61,793 nucleotides of DNA, taken from the NCBI RefSeq assembly GCF_030146175.1, contig NZ_JASLCE010000104.1, forward strand, positions 1 to 61,793, given 5' to 3'. This stretch comes from Flavobacterium sp. (GTDB lineage: Bacteria; Bacteroidota; Bacteroidia; Flavobacteriales; Flavobacteriaceae). Positions 16,373-24,892 of this stretch are shown piece after piece. Within the stretch, counting starts at the first letter, position 1, and every line of letters begins with the position of its first letter. The notes beneath the pieces are model-generated. The model had not been told where the DNA came from. It made no database searches and saw only the letters and a program-made list of their open reading frames with translations. Position numbers and translations under genes: made by a program.

Positions 16373-17423
16373 ATTGATGCACCAACAGGTTGAGGTAGCG
16401 TTCCAGACTTTCTTTTTCCGCCTGAGCTACGATTAGCAACAGGTTTTCTTTGTTTTGAGTTGTATTGGCTTCATTCAGCGCATTTTCAAACACTATTTTG
16501 GAGGCCGGATCACCTTTGATCAAAGCATAAAGATAACCGTGTTGGATTAAAATGGAATTCATTACCAAACGGGCAACCTTATTGTTCCCGTGTGTAAAAG
16601 CCTGTATAAAACAGAACTGCGAAAGGATTTCACCCGCCAGAATCACCGGATGTAATTTATTTTTATTGGTTTCGTACCATAAAAATAGGTCGCCCATTAG
16701 TTTTGGAATACTGTTGGCACGGGGTAAGGTGTCGGAACTATTGTTTGGAATATTGTCCGTACTTCGGTATTTTCCGGATTCGTCGGGAGCAATACCGCGG
16801 ACGATCAGATTGTGAAGCGTGAAAATATCTTTTTCGGCTATAAAACTATTCTTTTCCGGAAGACTTTCGAGGTAACGAATGGCTTCCTGATGGTTGATCG
16901 CTTCGAGGTGTTCCCGCATACTTTTCCCGGAAATGGTTTCGCCTTTCTGAATTACGGCACGGGTTTCGTCCAGTGAAAAAGCCGCTCCATCCAACTGATT
17001 GCTGCAAAATATATAATCCAGCGCAAGGGTTTGCCGGATGGTTTCGGTTTCGAACGACCGGAAGCGTGTTACTTTTTCCTTTAAATTGTCGATCTCGTGT
17101 AATAGAATTTGCAGTGCAGCCGGTATGGAATAGGTTTTGGTAAAAGCGTTGCGTTTGAGTTCTTCCTCGGCCATTTGTATCGCTTTTAAAGCCAATTCGT
17201 CCTGACCGACTTCGTAGAGAATCTTTTCTTTAAGCCAGTTGACCAATAAGGTGTCGAAATCGATTTCGAGTAAGGTAGCCAGTTTGACAAGTTGTTCGCG
17301 TGTTGGTTTACGCTGACCGTTTTCAAATTTACTAATCAATGCCTGATCGATCTGAAGCATCTGCGCCACTTCGCGGGTTTTAAGTCCTTTTTGTTCGCGG
17401 GCGTTTTTGAGTAGGTCTTTCAT
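16371..17423 (-). CDS. XRE-type HTH protein with degenerate Fic domain
   Basis: A 350-residue protein. Residues 1-62 are a Cro/CI-type helix-turn-helix (LKTREVAQMLQIDQALISKFENGQRKPT). Residues about 115-300 match the Fic fold: the inhibitory helix position reads SNQLDGA where class II Fic proteins have S/T-x-x-x-E-G/N, and the active-site loop reads QAFTHGNNKVAR in place of HPFx(D/E)GNGRxxR. The catalytic His is therefore Gln, and the acidic Mg-binding residue is His. It is probably not an active AMP-transferase and may be a DNA-binding, nucleotide-sensing regulator. A promoter and a possible operator lie just upstream. Confidence 0.85.
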   Translation of the reverse strand: MKDLLKNAREQKGLKTREVAQMLQIDQALISKFENGQRKPTREQLVKLATLLEIDFDTLLVNWLKEKILYEVGQDELALKAIQMAEEELKRNAFTKTYSIPAALQILLHEIDNLKEKVTRFRSFETETIRQTLALDYIFCSNQLDGAAFSLDETRAVIQKGETISGKSMREHLEAINHQEAIRYLESLPEKNSFIAEKDIFTLHNLIVRGIAPDESGKYRSTDNIPNNSSDTLPRANSIPKLMGDLFLWYETNKNKLHPVILAGEILSQFCFIQAFTHGNNKVARLVMNSILIQHGYLYALIKGDPASKIVFENALNEANTTQNKENLLLIVAQAEKESLERYLNLLVHQ

Positions 17424-17437
17424 GTTTCAGGCTTTTC

Positions 17438-17469
17438 ATGACAATTTTAGTCATAAATCAGCAAATGTA
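17438..17469 (-). promoter_or_regulatory. Promoter and possible operator of the HTH-Fic gene
   Basis: CAAATGTA at 17462-17469 reads TACATTTG on the minus strand, an exact -7 match. Between it and the ATG lies the interrupted palindrome ATGAC-N7-GTCAT (17438-17454), well placed to be an operator for the HTH domain encoded downstream. Autorepression is an inference from position and from how XRE-type regulators usually work. Confidence 0.45.
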
Positions 17470-17489
17470 AAACACTTTTAAGCGATAAT

Positions 17490-17942
17490 TTAGTGTACTT
17501 TTTTGATTCGGTCTAAATCCCGTTTGTTATCCCGGTCTTTTATAGTCTCCCGTTTGTCGAAGTTTTTCTTACCACGGCAAAGCGCGATATCCAGTTTTGC
17601 CAGTCCTTTTTCGTTGGTAAACAAACGAAGCGGAATAATGGTAAGTCCTTTGTTTTGCATGCTTTTTAAAAGACTTTTCAGCTCTTTTTTGTTTAGCAGT
17701 AACTTACGCTCGCTTTTGGCTTTATGGTTGTAATGCGTGCCGTATAGGTATTCTTCGACATGCGAATTGATCACAAACAGTTCATGACCGTGAAATTCAC
17801 AGAAACTCTCGGCTATAGAGGCTTTTCCCAAACGGATCGATTTGATTTCCGTTCCGGTTAATACGATTCCGGCGGTATACTTTTCGAGTATTTCATAATC
17901 GAATTTCGCTCTCTTGTTAAGTATGTTAACTGTTTTTAGCAT
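17490..17942 (-). CDS. smpB: SsrA-binding protein SmpB
   Basis: Binds tmRNA and brings it to stalled ribosomes for trans-translation. The 150-residue protein has the OB-fold signatures NKRAKFDYEIL, GIVLTGTEIKSIR and the LLLNKKELKSL segment, and the basic C-terminal tail (RETIKDRDNKRDLDRIKK) that enters the ribosomal channel. ATG at 17942. An exact -7 element lies 7 bases upstream. No tmRNA gene is visible in this window. Confidence 0.97.
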   Translation of the reverse strand: MLKTVNILNKRAKFDYEILEKYTAGIVLTGTEIKSIRLGKASIAESFCEFHGHELFVINSHVEEYLYGTHYNHKAKSERKLLLNKKELKSLLKSMQNKGLTIIPLRLFTNEKGLAKLDIALCRGKKNFDKRETIKDRDNKRDLDRIKKVH

Positions 17943-17949
17943 AGGACGG

Positions 17950-17957
17950 CAAATGTA
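17950..17957 (-). promoter_or_regulatory. Predicted -7 element for smpB
   Basis: CAAATGTA on the plus strand gives TACATTTG on the minus strand, the same octamer as for the HTH-Fic gene. It ends 7 bases from the ATG, so the mRNA leader must be very short or absent. Confidence 0.55.
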
Positions 17958-18056
17958 AGAACAAAAAGCGAATCGTAAAAATTTTGTGATTCCAATTACT
18001 AATGAAAAAGTTTATGGACTATGATTTTTATCAGTTTTTACCGGTTATTATGCGGC

Positions 18057-18064
18057 TACTTTTG
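18057..18064 (+). promoter_or_regulatory. Predicted -7 element for the OmpW-like gene
   Basis: TACTTTTG is an exact -7 match 27 bases before the ATG at 18092. No TTG is present at the -33 spacing. Confidence 0.5.
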
Positions 18065-18091
18065 CCTTGTAATACTTAACCAAAATTAAAC

Positions 18092-18787
18092 ATGAAAAAA
18101 ATAACTTTATTAGCAGCAATAGTATTGATGTTCGGTACGGGTGTAACGCAGGCTCAGGAAATCAATACAAAATATAAAACCGAAGATTTTAAAAGATGGC
18201 AGGTTCGCGTACGTGGTGTAGGTGTGGTACCAAATGAAAGTGCCGATATCAGTACCATAGGTGGTGATGTTTCCATTTCGAATACGATTATTCCGGAACT
18301 GGATTTCTCGTATTTCTTTACTAAAAATTTCGCTGTGGAATTGATTTTAGGAACATCCAAACACGATGTACATACGGTAGGTTCTGATATCTCAGCTGTT
18401 GGCGGGCCGTCAAAAGCGAATGTCGATCTGGGTTCTGTACGTTTATTACCACCGACATTGATGGCGCAGTACCATTTTTATCCGATGAACGAAAAAGTAT
18501 TCAAACCGTATGTAGGTGCCGGATTAAACTATACCATCTTTTATGATGTTAAAGCCGGAAATACGGTTAAAGATGTAAAATATGACAATGCATTAGGCTA
18601 TGCGGTTCAGGCTGGTTTTGACCTTATGGTGACCGATAAGTTCTTTATCAATGCCGATGTAAAACGATTATTCTTAAAAACAGATGTTACAGTGGATGCT
18701 TCCAATTTAGCCGATGGCTTAAGTATCCCGGCAGATGTTAAAATAAATCCATGGTTATTAGGGTTAGGGGTTGGAATGAAATTCTAA
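18092..18787 (+). CDS. OmpW-family outer membrane protein
   Basis: A 231-residue outer-membrane beta-barrel. A signal peptide (KKITLLAAIVLMFGTGVTQAQ) is cleaved near residue 21. OmpW features include WQVRVRGVGVVPNESAD, the ELDFSYFFTKNFAVELILG strand pair and PTLMAQYHFYP, and the protein ends in an aromatic residue (VGMKF) typical of barrels assembled by the BAM complex. The family forms small hydrophobic-solute channels. It is a single-gene unit between an exact -7 element and a hairpin terminator. Confidence 0.92.
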   Translation: MKKITLLAAIVLMFGTGVTQAQEINTKYKTEDFKRWQVRVRGVGVVPNESADISTIGGDVSISNTIIPELDFSYFFTKNFAVELILGTSKHDVHTVGSDISAVGGPSKANVDLGSVRLLPPTLMAQYHFYPMNEKVFKPYVGAGLNYTIFYDVKAGNTVKDVKYDNALGYAVQAGFDLMVTDKFFINADVKRLFLKTDVTVDASNLADGLSIPADVKINPWLLGLGVGMKF

Positions 18788-18814
18788 TACATGGTTTAGT
18801 GGTTTTTTGATAAG

Positions 18815-18846
18815 AAAGGTTGCCAGCAGGCAACCTTTTTCTTTTT
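18815..18846. terminator. Bidirectional terminator between the OmpW-like and phosphatase genes
   Basis: A perfect 10-base-pair stem (AAAGGTTGCC / GGCAACCTTT) with an AGCA loop and T-rich sequence on the plus side; on the minus side the stem is followed by CTTATC only. It lies between convergent genes. Confidence 0.8.
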
Positions 18847-19328
18847 TAAAACTGTAACAGGTAATCGGTAACACTATCGCCTTTAACGACTACGAGGTAT
18901 AGATTTCCAAATACACTTTCGTCAATTTCTTGGTATTTCGGTTGACCAATCAGCGCGTTGACAAAACCGGGTATGGAATTACTATGGCCAACGATAAGCA
19001 CATTTTTTCCCAGCGTTTCCTTTTTAAACTTCAGAATATCGAGGTCTTTATGGTTGTATACGATTATATCTTTATGATTCCGGTTAGCAGTTGGCTGAGC
19101 TGTTTGTTGTGTGCGTTTGTATACGGTACAATACACCGCATCAAAAGTAATATTTTGTAAAGCCCGATCCCATTTTGCGGCGCGTTCCAGGCCTTTTTCA
19201 GACAAATTGGTATCTTTTGACGAATCGGCTTTTTCGGCATGACGAATTAAAAAATAGGAGGTCGTAACTTCTTGTGCGTGGAGTGCCTGTGTCATGATCA
19301 GGGTAAAAATAAATAGTAAATTTTTCAT
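18846..19328 (-). CDS. Secreted histidine phosphatase (phosphoglycerate-mutase superfamily)
   Basis: A 160-residue protein with a signal peptide (MKNLLFIFTLIMTQALHAQ), so probably periplasmic. The catalytic RHAEK motif follows at about residue 29 (YFLIRHAEKADSS), then a second motif YKRTQQTAQPTA near 80 and the late catalytic histidine in VLIVGHSNSIPG near 120. SixA- or phosphatase-like activity on small phosphoesters or phosphoproteins is likely. ATG 19328 is chosen over 19358 because it directly starts the signal peptide. Single gene. Confidence 0.9.
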   Translation of the reverse strand: MKNLLFIFTLIMTQALHAQEVTTSYFLIRHAEKADSSKDTNLSEKGLERAAKWDRALQNITFDAVYCTVYKRTQQTAQPTANRNHKDIIVYNHKDLDILKFKKETLGKNVLIVGHSNSIPGFVNALIGQPKYQEIDESVFGNLYLVVVKGDSVTDYLLQF

Positions 19329-19391
19329 TTTTTGATCTTTAGTGCTTAAAGGTAACATTATTTTATAAAACCAGTAGTGGTAAGGGTTTTG

Positions 19392-19423
19392 TTGTTTTTT
19401 ATTGTTTGTTTTAAATATTTTTG
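19392..19423 (+). promoter_or_regulatory. Predicted promoter of the subtilase lipoprotein gene
   Basis: TTG at 19392-19394 and TATTTTTG at 19416-19423 with 21 bases between fit the -33/-7 consensus. The region is very AT-rich, so chance matches are possible. It leaves a leader of about 65 bases. Confidence 0.4.
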
Positions 19424-19495
19424 TTATAAAAATTTTGTTTTTGTGTTAAAAATATTGTTATTTTTAGAAAATGTAATCCCAAAAACAGATAAATA

Positions 19496-21019
19496 ATGAA
19501 AAAAAATTATGTTGTAGTGGCACTGCTGAGTGTAGTGCTTTTTTCGGCCTGTTCTAAAGATGAAGATCGCAATCCGGGTGAAAACCAGTCCGGACAAGAA
19601 TTGTTTCGAAAGGATACCCTGTCTAAAGCCGCGATCAATTCCCGTATTGATCAAATTAGCAATGAAAAAGGATCGTTTCATTGGAAAGATGGCGGCTACC
19701 AAATGTTGTGGAGTGCAATTATCCGCGGGAATAACACTGTTACCATCGGGTATGGTGTGAATGCCGATGATTTCGACAGTCACAAATCCGGAAAAGGAAG
19801 TGAGATTAAAGCCCGTTTAAAAAACATCATTCTGGAATCCGAAAAAGGATCCGAAAAAGAAGTGATCTTTAAAGAAGACAATGATCTAAACCTTATGGAT
19901 GTGGTTATTAAAAAGCGCGAAACATTGGAAGCCTTATTAAAAGAACAACATATTCGTTATATCGAACCGGCCGATTACCGTTATTTCGATACTGTCGAGG
20001 CACGTCCGGTTTATGGACCGGAAGTAAGTTCGAGTTCGGGGTGTGGTTTTTCATCGGCTACCATTGCGACAGCCGATTATACAACGGTAACACCGAATGC
20101 GCGTGTGCCGTGGAATTTTTACAAACACAATATCCCGGGTGCCTGGAATTACAGTACCGGAAGCGGGATCACCATTGGAGTTGTCGACACCGGATTATCG
20201 CCGCAACAAAGCCTGATGGGAACCAGTTTTAACTCTGGATCTTCGTCTGGCAGAACGGTACAACGTTTTGGTGTTTATGTCGATTCGATCTGGCCATGGT
20301 CTTCAGGATTTGACGGCCCGGATGATCAATGCGGACACGGAACGAGTATGGCATCGGTGGCAACGGCGCCAAGAAACAACAGCGGATTACCGGTGGGTGT
20401 GGCCTATAATGCCAGTCTGATTACGTATAGAGCGGCTTCGAATGTGGTTTTGGACGGTTATCACGAGCAGGAAGGGGTTAAGTTGGCCTTTACCGCTTTA
20501 GGAAATAACAACAATGTTAAAATCATTTCGATGTCGATGGGGCATATCATTTCAGTTGGAAAAATTGAAGACGGTGTAAAATATGCCTATAGCAAAGGAA
20601 AACTGATTTTCTGCGCCGGTGGAACGTCTACCAGTTTTACCAACTTCGCAGGTGTGATCTTCCCGGCTTCGATGAGCGAGGCGGTTGCTGTAACCGGTGT
20701 TAAGGAAGGAACGACCTTCCAGGAATGTGATGTGTGTCATAAAGGAGGTAAAATCGACTTTACGATCGTAATGGAACGCGCCGGAACGAATAACAACGTA
20801 CCGGTATTAAGCTACTATAATAACGCGGCCAATTATGTAGGCGGATCGTCGGTAGCAACGGCTACAACAGCGGGTATCGCGGCTTTGGTTTGGGCTAAAA
20901 ACCCAGGTTGGACACGCGATCAGGTGTTGACCAAAATGAAACAGTCATCGACGTTCTATCCAACTAAAAATGCAGATTTCGGACACGGAAACATCAATGC
21001 ACAATTAGCGGTACAATAA
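19496..21019 (+). CDS. Surface lipoprotein subtilisin-like serine protease (S8)
   Basis: A 507-residue protease. The N-terminus is a lipoprotein signal with lipobox FSAC, and the residues after the cysteine (SKDEDR) resemble the acidic lipoprotein export signal that directs Bacteroidota lipoproteins to the cell surface. A propeptide-like region ends with IRYIEPADYRYF (about 150). The catalytic triad is visible as VVDTG (Asp near 229), GHGTSMAS (His near 281) and GGSSVATA (Ser near 453). No T9SS C-terminal domain is present, so it is probably anchored by lipid. ATG at 19496; single gene, ending in a terminator. Confidence 0.93.
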   Translation: MKKNYVVVALLSVVLFSACSKDEDRNPGENQSGQELFRKDTLSKAAINSRIDQISNEKGSFHWKDGGYQMLWSAIIRGNNTVTIGYGVNADDFDSHKSGKGSEIKARLKNIILESEKGSEKEVIFKEDNDLNLMDVVIKKRETLEALLKEQHIRYIEPADYRYFDTVEARPVYGPEVSSSSGCGFSSATIATADYTTVTPNARVPWNFYKHNIPGAWNYSTGSGITIGVVDTGLSPQQSLMGTSFNSGSSSGRTVQRFGVYVDSIWPWSSGFDGPDDQCGHGTSMASVATAPRNNSGLPVGVAYNASLITYRAASNVVLDGYHEQEGVKLAFTALGNNNNVKIISMSMGHIISVGKIEDGVKYAYSKGKLIFCAGGTSTSFTNFAGVIFPASMSEAVAVTGVKEGTTFQECDVCHKGGKIDFTIVMERAGTNNNVPVLSYYNNAANYVGGSSVATATTAGIAALVWAKNPGWTRDQVLTKMKQSSTFYPTKNADFGHGNINAQLAVQ

Positions 21020-21036
21020 TTATAATATGATCAAAT

Positions 21037-21071
21037 AAAAAAGGGTTGCCTTCATCGGGCAACCCTTTTTT
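21037..21071 (+). terminator. Intrinsic terminator after the subtilase gene
   Basis: A stem AAGGGTTGCC / GGCAACCCTT with a 7-base loop, preceded by six A and followed by six T. Confidence 0.88.
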
Positions 21072-21085
21072 ATTTGTGTTTTTTT

Positions 21086-21119
21086 AGTCCTGACCCGTTT
21101 TTAAAAACGGGTCAGGACT
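21086..21119. repeat. Interspersed palindrome, compensated variant
   Basis: A perfect 17+17-base palindrome with no spacer; the left arm is AGTCCTGACCCGTTTTT. It aligns with the palindromes at 7202 and 27846 with four substitutions, each matched by the complementary change in the other arm. It lies between convergent genes, 15 bases after the subtilase terminator. Confidence 0.8.
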
Positions 21120-21121
21120 TT

Positions 21122-21673
21122 TTATTTTTTATTGATCAAAGAATAAACATAACTATCCAGATATTGACCGTTCCAGTAAGTATCTTCTTTAAAATGCCCT
21201 TCGCGGATAAAATTGTTTTTTTCCAGTAGTTTCCAGGAAGCAAAATTTTCCGGAGCGGTAATCGCTTCGATGGAATGTAGTTTCATTTCGTTAAAACCAT
21301 AATCGATAGCTCTTACCAAAGCTTCCTGCATAATTCCTTTTCCGTGATAATCGGGTGACAACATATAACCAATTTCGGCACGGTGATTTTCCGGCTTTGG
21401 TCGGAAATAACCAATAAGACCCACTATGATGTCTTCGTCTTTAAAGGTAATACCCCAGTTTACACATTCGTTATTCAACCGTAGGTCATTCATATAATTG
21501 ATATGCGCAATGGCATCATCGATTGTTTTGGGTAACTCACGCGGGATATATTGCATGGTTTCGGGATTGGAACGAAGTTGGAACATCTGTTCGGCATCCG
21601 TTTCAACAATTTGACGCAATCGCAGGCGATCGGTTTCCAGAATCGGAAATGGGGAAAAATTCAAATGGAGCAT
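21122..21673 (-). CDS. GNAT-family N-acetyltransferase (RimJ-like)
   Basis: A 183-residue acetyl-CoA-dependent acetyltransferase. The N-terminus PILETDRLRLRQI is the RimJ/RimL hallmark. The acetyl-CoA motif A region is seen as AEIGYMLSPDYHGKGIMQEAL (near 100-120), followed by LHSIEAITAPENFASWKLLEKNNF, typical of the RimJ group. It may acetylate a protein N-terminus or a small amine. ATG at 21673. It converges with the subtilase gene, separated from it by a terminator and a palindrome. Confidence 0.92.
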   Translation of the reverse strand: MLHLNFSPFPILETDRLRLRQIVETDAEQMFQLRSNPETMQYIPRELPKTIDDAIAHINYMNDLRLNNECVNWGITFKDEDIIVGLIGYFRPKPENHRAEIGYMLSPDYHGKGIMQEALVRAIDYGFNEMKLHSIEAITAPENFASWKLLEKNNFIREGHFKEDTYWNGQYLDSYVYSLINKK

Positions 21674-21731
21674 AGTATCAGAATTTAAAATCGAAATAAA
21701 AGTATAAAAACTTTCGATTCAAAAAACGATT

Positions 21732-24011
21732 TTATCGCAACATTGAAAAATGTCCTTTAATAACTCGTCCGCTGTCAAACGTTACAGTAAACCAATAATC
21801 GGTCGAAGGCAGGTCGCGGCCGTTGTATTTTCCATTCCAGCCACTGCCGTTTCCTTTAAAAAAGTAAAGCAGTTTTCCGTAGCGGTCAAAAATAGCCACC
21901 TGTGCGGTTGGATAACGGTTGAGGTACGGAATACGCCATACGTCGTTATAGCCATCACCGTTAGGGGTGAAAAAGCGCGGATAATCCAAAACGAAAAAGG
22001 TTTTAGTCGTGATGCCGCATTCTTTTTTGTCTTTTACCGTAACGGTATATTCACCGGAATCCAAATTGGTAAAAGTAGGGGATGATTGGAAATGAACGCC
22101 GTCGATAGAAAATTCGTAATCGCCGATTCCCTGGTAATTGACAGTAGCACTGTTTTGTCCGGATTGAAAATCATCTACCGCAACCGATAGGATGGTAGCC
22201 GGTGCCGAAGCCACTACGGTAAAGGTTTTGGTCACAAAACAACCGTCGGAATTGGTGATTTTTACGCTATACGTACCCGCCTGATTCACGGTAATATGCT
22301 GAGCGGTTTGTGTAGAATCGTTATTCCATTCGTAAATAAATCCAGCCGGTGCATAAAGTGACAGTATGGTGTTCGGACAAATTGTTTTGGTTTCGTCCTG
22401 AATATTCGAACCGTTAAAATTATTCACAACCAGCGAAACGGGAGCAATACCGTAACAATCGGAACCGTTTACCACGCGGGCATAAATGGTGGTACTGGTT
22501 GTGTTATAAGGAGAATTGAGCGGGTTAACTAATAAAAGGGCGTCATTCGCCGATGCAAAATACTGTACCGTAGCACCTGCCGGTAGGCCGGTAAACATCG
22601 CAGTCATTGCATTCAGATCAAAATTGGCTTTACCGTCGCCATCGTTATCACATTCGCTTTGCGGACCAATAGGGGTAATCGTATTGTTTACAACCTGTAG
22701 CGTTACCGTAGCATAATCCACACAACCGTATTGGTTTTCAACACGGGCTGTAACGGTAGTGGCACTGTTATATTGATAATCGTCGGGATTGGTAATCAGA
22801 TTGGTTTGTGCCTGTGCGTTGGCTAAAGTCGGATAGAAAGCCACACTAAGATTGGTACCGCCAGCGGTAATGGTAGGATTGGCAAGTGTCAGGTTAAACT
22901 TTGTTGGTCCGCTTGGAGCCGCACATTGTATTAAAGTAGCGTCATTTGCCGTTACCGGAGCATGTTCGATAGTCACTTCGCTACTCGATGTACAACTTCC
23001 GCCAGCCGAAGTAATCGTGGTTTCCACGCGATAGGTTCCCGGAGCGGTTACGTTATAAATCGGATTGGTAGCACCGGTAATAGCTCCAGTAGCATCAAAC
23101 CACTGATAGGTAACATTAGTACCCGTTACTGTCGCATCCAGCGGATAGCTGCTTCCGGGACATAATGGATTTCCGGTAGCAATAAGTCGGTCCGGACCTA
23201 AATCGGTTGCAATATTAAAACTACCGCCTTTTAAGAAAATAGCCGAATCGTAATATTGGTTCCCCTGATCGGCAATAACCATTTTAATATGATAGGTCAC
23301 ACCCGGTGTTACGGTTGCTTCTGCTCGTAAGGTTTGTGTCTGACCGTTGTAATTGGTCGGGCTGTTTACATCGTTAAATCCACCAAAATACTGCGGATTC
23401 GCCTGCGGACAAATAGTTCCCGGTCCGCGAACGGTGGTTACTTTAACCGGGATATTGGTACCCGGAACTACGGCCAGATTTTGGTATTGTGGCGTAGTCG
23501 CTTCCCGTAATAAAAAAGCAAAACCATCCGAGTAATTACATTGATTGGCACTCGGATTGGTTAAGTATTGTTCGGATGCAAAGACGTAGTCAAAGCTCAT
23601 TTTATTGGAAATCGGTACAAAGTCGAACTCTAAAACGGTGGCATTAATCGTGTTGTGTTCGTTAATGGCTTGTTCCAGATCCGGATCGCCGAGCCAGCTG
23701 GCCGGGCCTTCACTCAAAATTGAGGAATTCGGACCTACTGCCGATATCGCTTTTCCGGTGGTGATGATCACACCGTCGTTAAAAGGAAAACCGTTGTAAC
23801 CCTGGAAGTAGCCGTAACTTTTGGCGCCATCCGAAAAAGTGTATCCATTGATCGCAATATTGGAAACCTGTGCACAGGAACTGTTAAATAGTTTATCAAG
23901 AACGAGTTGATCATCTGTATAATTCTCGGTTACCTGTATGTATTGTGCCCATATTGTTGTGGAAAACAACAATACTATTGCTGTAAAAAAACGGGAGATC
24001 TGTACCTGCAT
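21732..24011 (-). CDS. Choice-of-anchor L domain protein, T9SS type B cargo
   Basis: A 759-residue secreted surface protein. A signal peptide ends near WAQ (residue 23). Residues about 30-270 match the choice-of-anchor L domain (LFNSSCAQVSNIAING, DGVIITTG, DYVFASEQY, SDGFAFLL). Immunoglobulin/PKD-like segments follow to about 670. The last 85 residues form the type B C-terminal sorting domain: RFFTPNGDGYNDVW, IFDRYGKLLY, GWNGKYNGRDLPSTDYWF. It would be exported by the type IX secretion system and attached to the surface. It could be an adhesin; the ligand is unknown. An exact -7 element lies just upstream. Confidence 0.93.
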   Translation of the reverse strand: MQVQISRFFTAIVLLFSTTIWAQYIQVTENYTDDQLVLDKLFNSSCAQVSNIAINGYTFSDGAKSYGYFQGYNGFPFNDGVIITTGKAISAVGPNSSILSEGPASWLGDPDLEQAINEHNTINATVLEFDFVPISNKMSFDYVFASEQYLTNPSANQCNYSDGFAFLLREATTPQYQNLAVVPGTNIPVKVTTVRGPGTICPQANPQYFGGFNDVNSPTNYNGQTQTLRAEATVTPGVTYHIKMVIADQGNQYYDSAIFLKGGSFNIATDLGPDRLIATGNPLCPGSSYPLDATVTGTNVTYQWFDATGAITGATNPIYNVTAPGTYRVETTITSAGGSCTSSSEVTIEHAPVTANDATLIQCAAPSGPTKFNLTLANPTITAGGTNLSVAFYPTLANAQAQTNLITNPDDYQYNSATTVTARVENQYGCVDYATVTLQVVNNTITPIGPQSECDNDGDGKANFDLNAMTAMFTGLPAGATVQYFASANDALLLVNPLNSPYNTTSTTIYARVVNGSDCYGIAPVSLVVNNFNGSNIQDETKTICPNTILSLYAPAGFIYEWNNDSTQTAQHITVNQAGTYSVKITNSDGCFVTKTFTVVASAPATILSVAVDDFQSGQNSATVNYQGIGDYEFSIDGVHFQSSPTFTNLDSGEYTVTVKDKKECGITTKTFFVLDYPRFFTPNGDGYNDVWRIPYLNRYPTAQVAIFDRYGKLLYFFKGNGSGWNGKYNGRDLPSTDYWFTVTFDSGRVIKGHFSMLR

Positions 24012-24019
24012 AATGCCTG

Positions 24020-24027
24020 CAAAGATA
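24020..24027 (-). promoter_or_regulatory. Predicted -7 element for the T9SS cargo gene
   Basis: CAAAGATA on the plus strand reads TATCTTTG on the minus strand, an exact match placed in the 16-base gap between the permease stop and the cargo ATG. The leader would be about 2 bases or absent. Confidence 0.5.
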
Positions 24028-24867
24028 CTACAAATCTCGTTTTTTTAGAATTTTATACGATATTAACATAAAAATAACGGTCCAGACAAGCACGATTGTT
24101 AGGTCACCAAAATGAACACTGTAGTCTTTTGCCATGTCCTGTCCGCTGATTGTGCTGCTTAGGTTTTTAATAACCGAAAGACGGGTAAAAGGCTCTTTAA
24201 TCAGATTACTCATCGATTCCAGAGGAAAAAACTGACTTACCTGTTGGTAAACATCGGTGTCTTTAAAAAACTTCCAACGCATTAATCCGATGGCAATCGC
24301 TTCTAAAATACTCCATAATAAAAGGAAACCAAGTGCAAAAGCCGAACGTTTTACGAGTATACCCAATAACAAACAGAACGAGAAGAAAGCGGTTAGTTTT
24401 ATAAAATAGGCGAATAGATATTCCAGATCGGAAAAAACAATGCCGAGTTCATTATAGGACGAATAACTATAGCCTAAAATAAGTGACATTATAAATACAA
24501 AAACAGTCGATCCAAAAGCAAATAGTAATACCGTCAGGAATTTGGACTGAATAAATTCTTTTTTGCTCAAACCATCGATAAGGTTTTGTTTTAATGTGCC
24601 GTAGCTGTATTCGTTCGCCATCATGGAAACGATTACAATGGCTAGGAAAAGTTTAAAAATGGACGCAATCCAGGTGTTAAAATGCCAGATAAATGGAAAA
24701 TTAAAAATTCCCTGTTCGGCAATATGGAGTCTGAAGTTTCCAAACTCGAATTTGATGGCTGCGATTAAGGCAATAAATGATAATAAAATAAAATAGGAAA
24801 GAATCAGGACTTTACTGGCTCTGTTTTTCCATAGTTTTTGAAGTTCGATTTCTAAAAGACGTTTCAT
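24028..24867 (-). CDS. ABC-2 type transporter permease
   Basis: A 279-residue integral membrane protein with six hydrophobic segments (about 20-42, 62-82, 108-132, 148-170, 175-197, 250-272). The N-terminal ELQKLWKNRASKVLILSYF and the segment MMANEYSYGTLKQNLIDGLSKKEFIQSK (the coupling-helix region) are typical of ABC-2 permeases. Its gene follows that of the ATPase by 25 bases, so the two form an exporter. The substrate is unknown. Confidence 0.9.
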   Translation of the reverse strand: MKRLLEIELQKLWKNRASKVLILSYFILLSFIALIAAIKFEFGNFRLHIAEQGIFNFPFIWHFNTWIASIFKLFLAIVIVSMMANEYSYGTLKQNLIDGLSKKEFIQSKFLTVLLFAFGSTVFVFIMSLILGYSYSSYNELGIVFSDLEYLFAYFIKLTAFFSFCLLLGILVKRSAFALGFLLLWSILEAIAIGLMRWKFFKDTDVYQQVSQFFPLESMSNLIKEPFTRLSVIKNLSSTISGQDMAKDYSVHFGDLTIVLVWTVIFMLISYKILKKRDL

Positions 24868-24892
24868 AATATGCGATTGTGATTGATGAGAA

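Noticed and set aside
19329..19495. Several TTTTG and TATTT words considered as multiple promoters of the subtilase gene
   Set aside because: The segment is extremely AT-rich, so most matches are expected by chance; only one pair with proper spacing was kept, at low confidence.
20041..20232. A 63-residue plus-strand frame inside the subtilase gene
   Set aside because: A shadow of the protease reading frame; no initiation signal and no recognisable domain.
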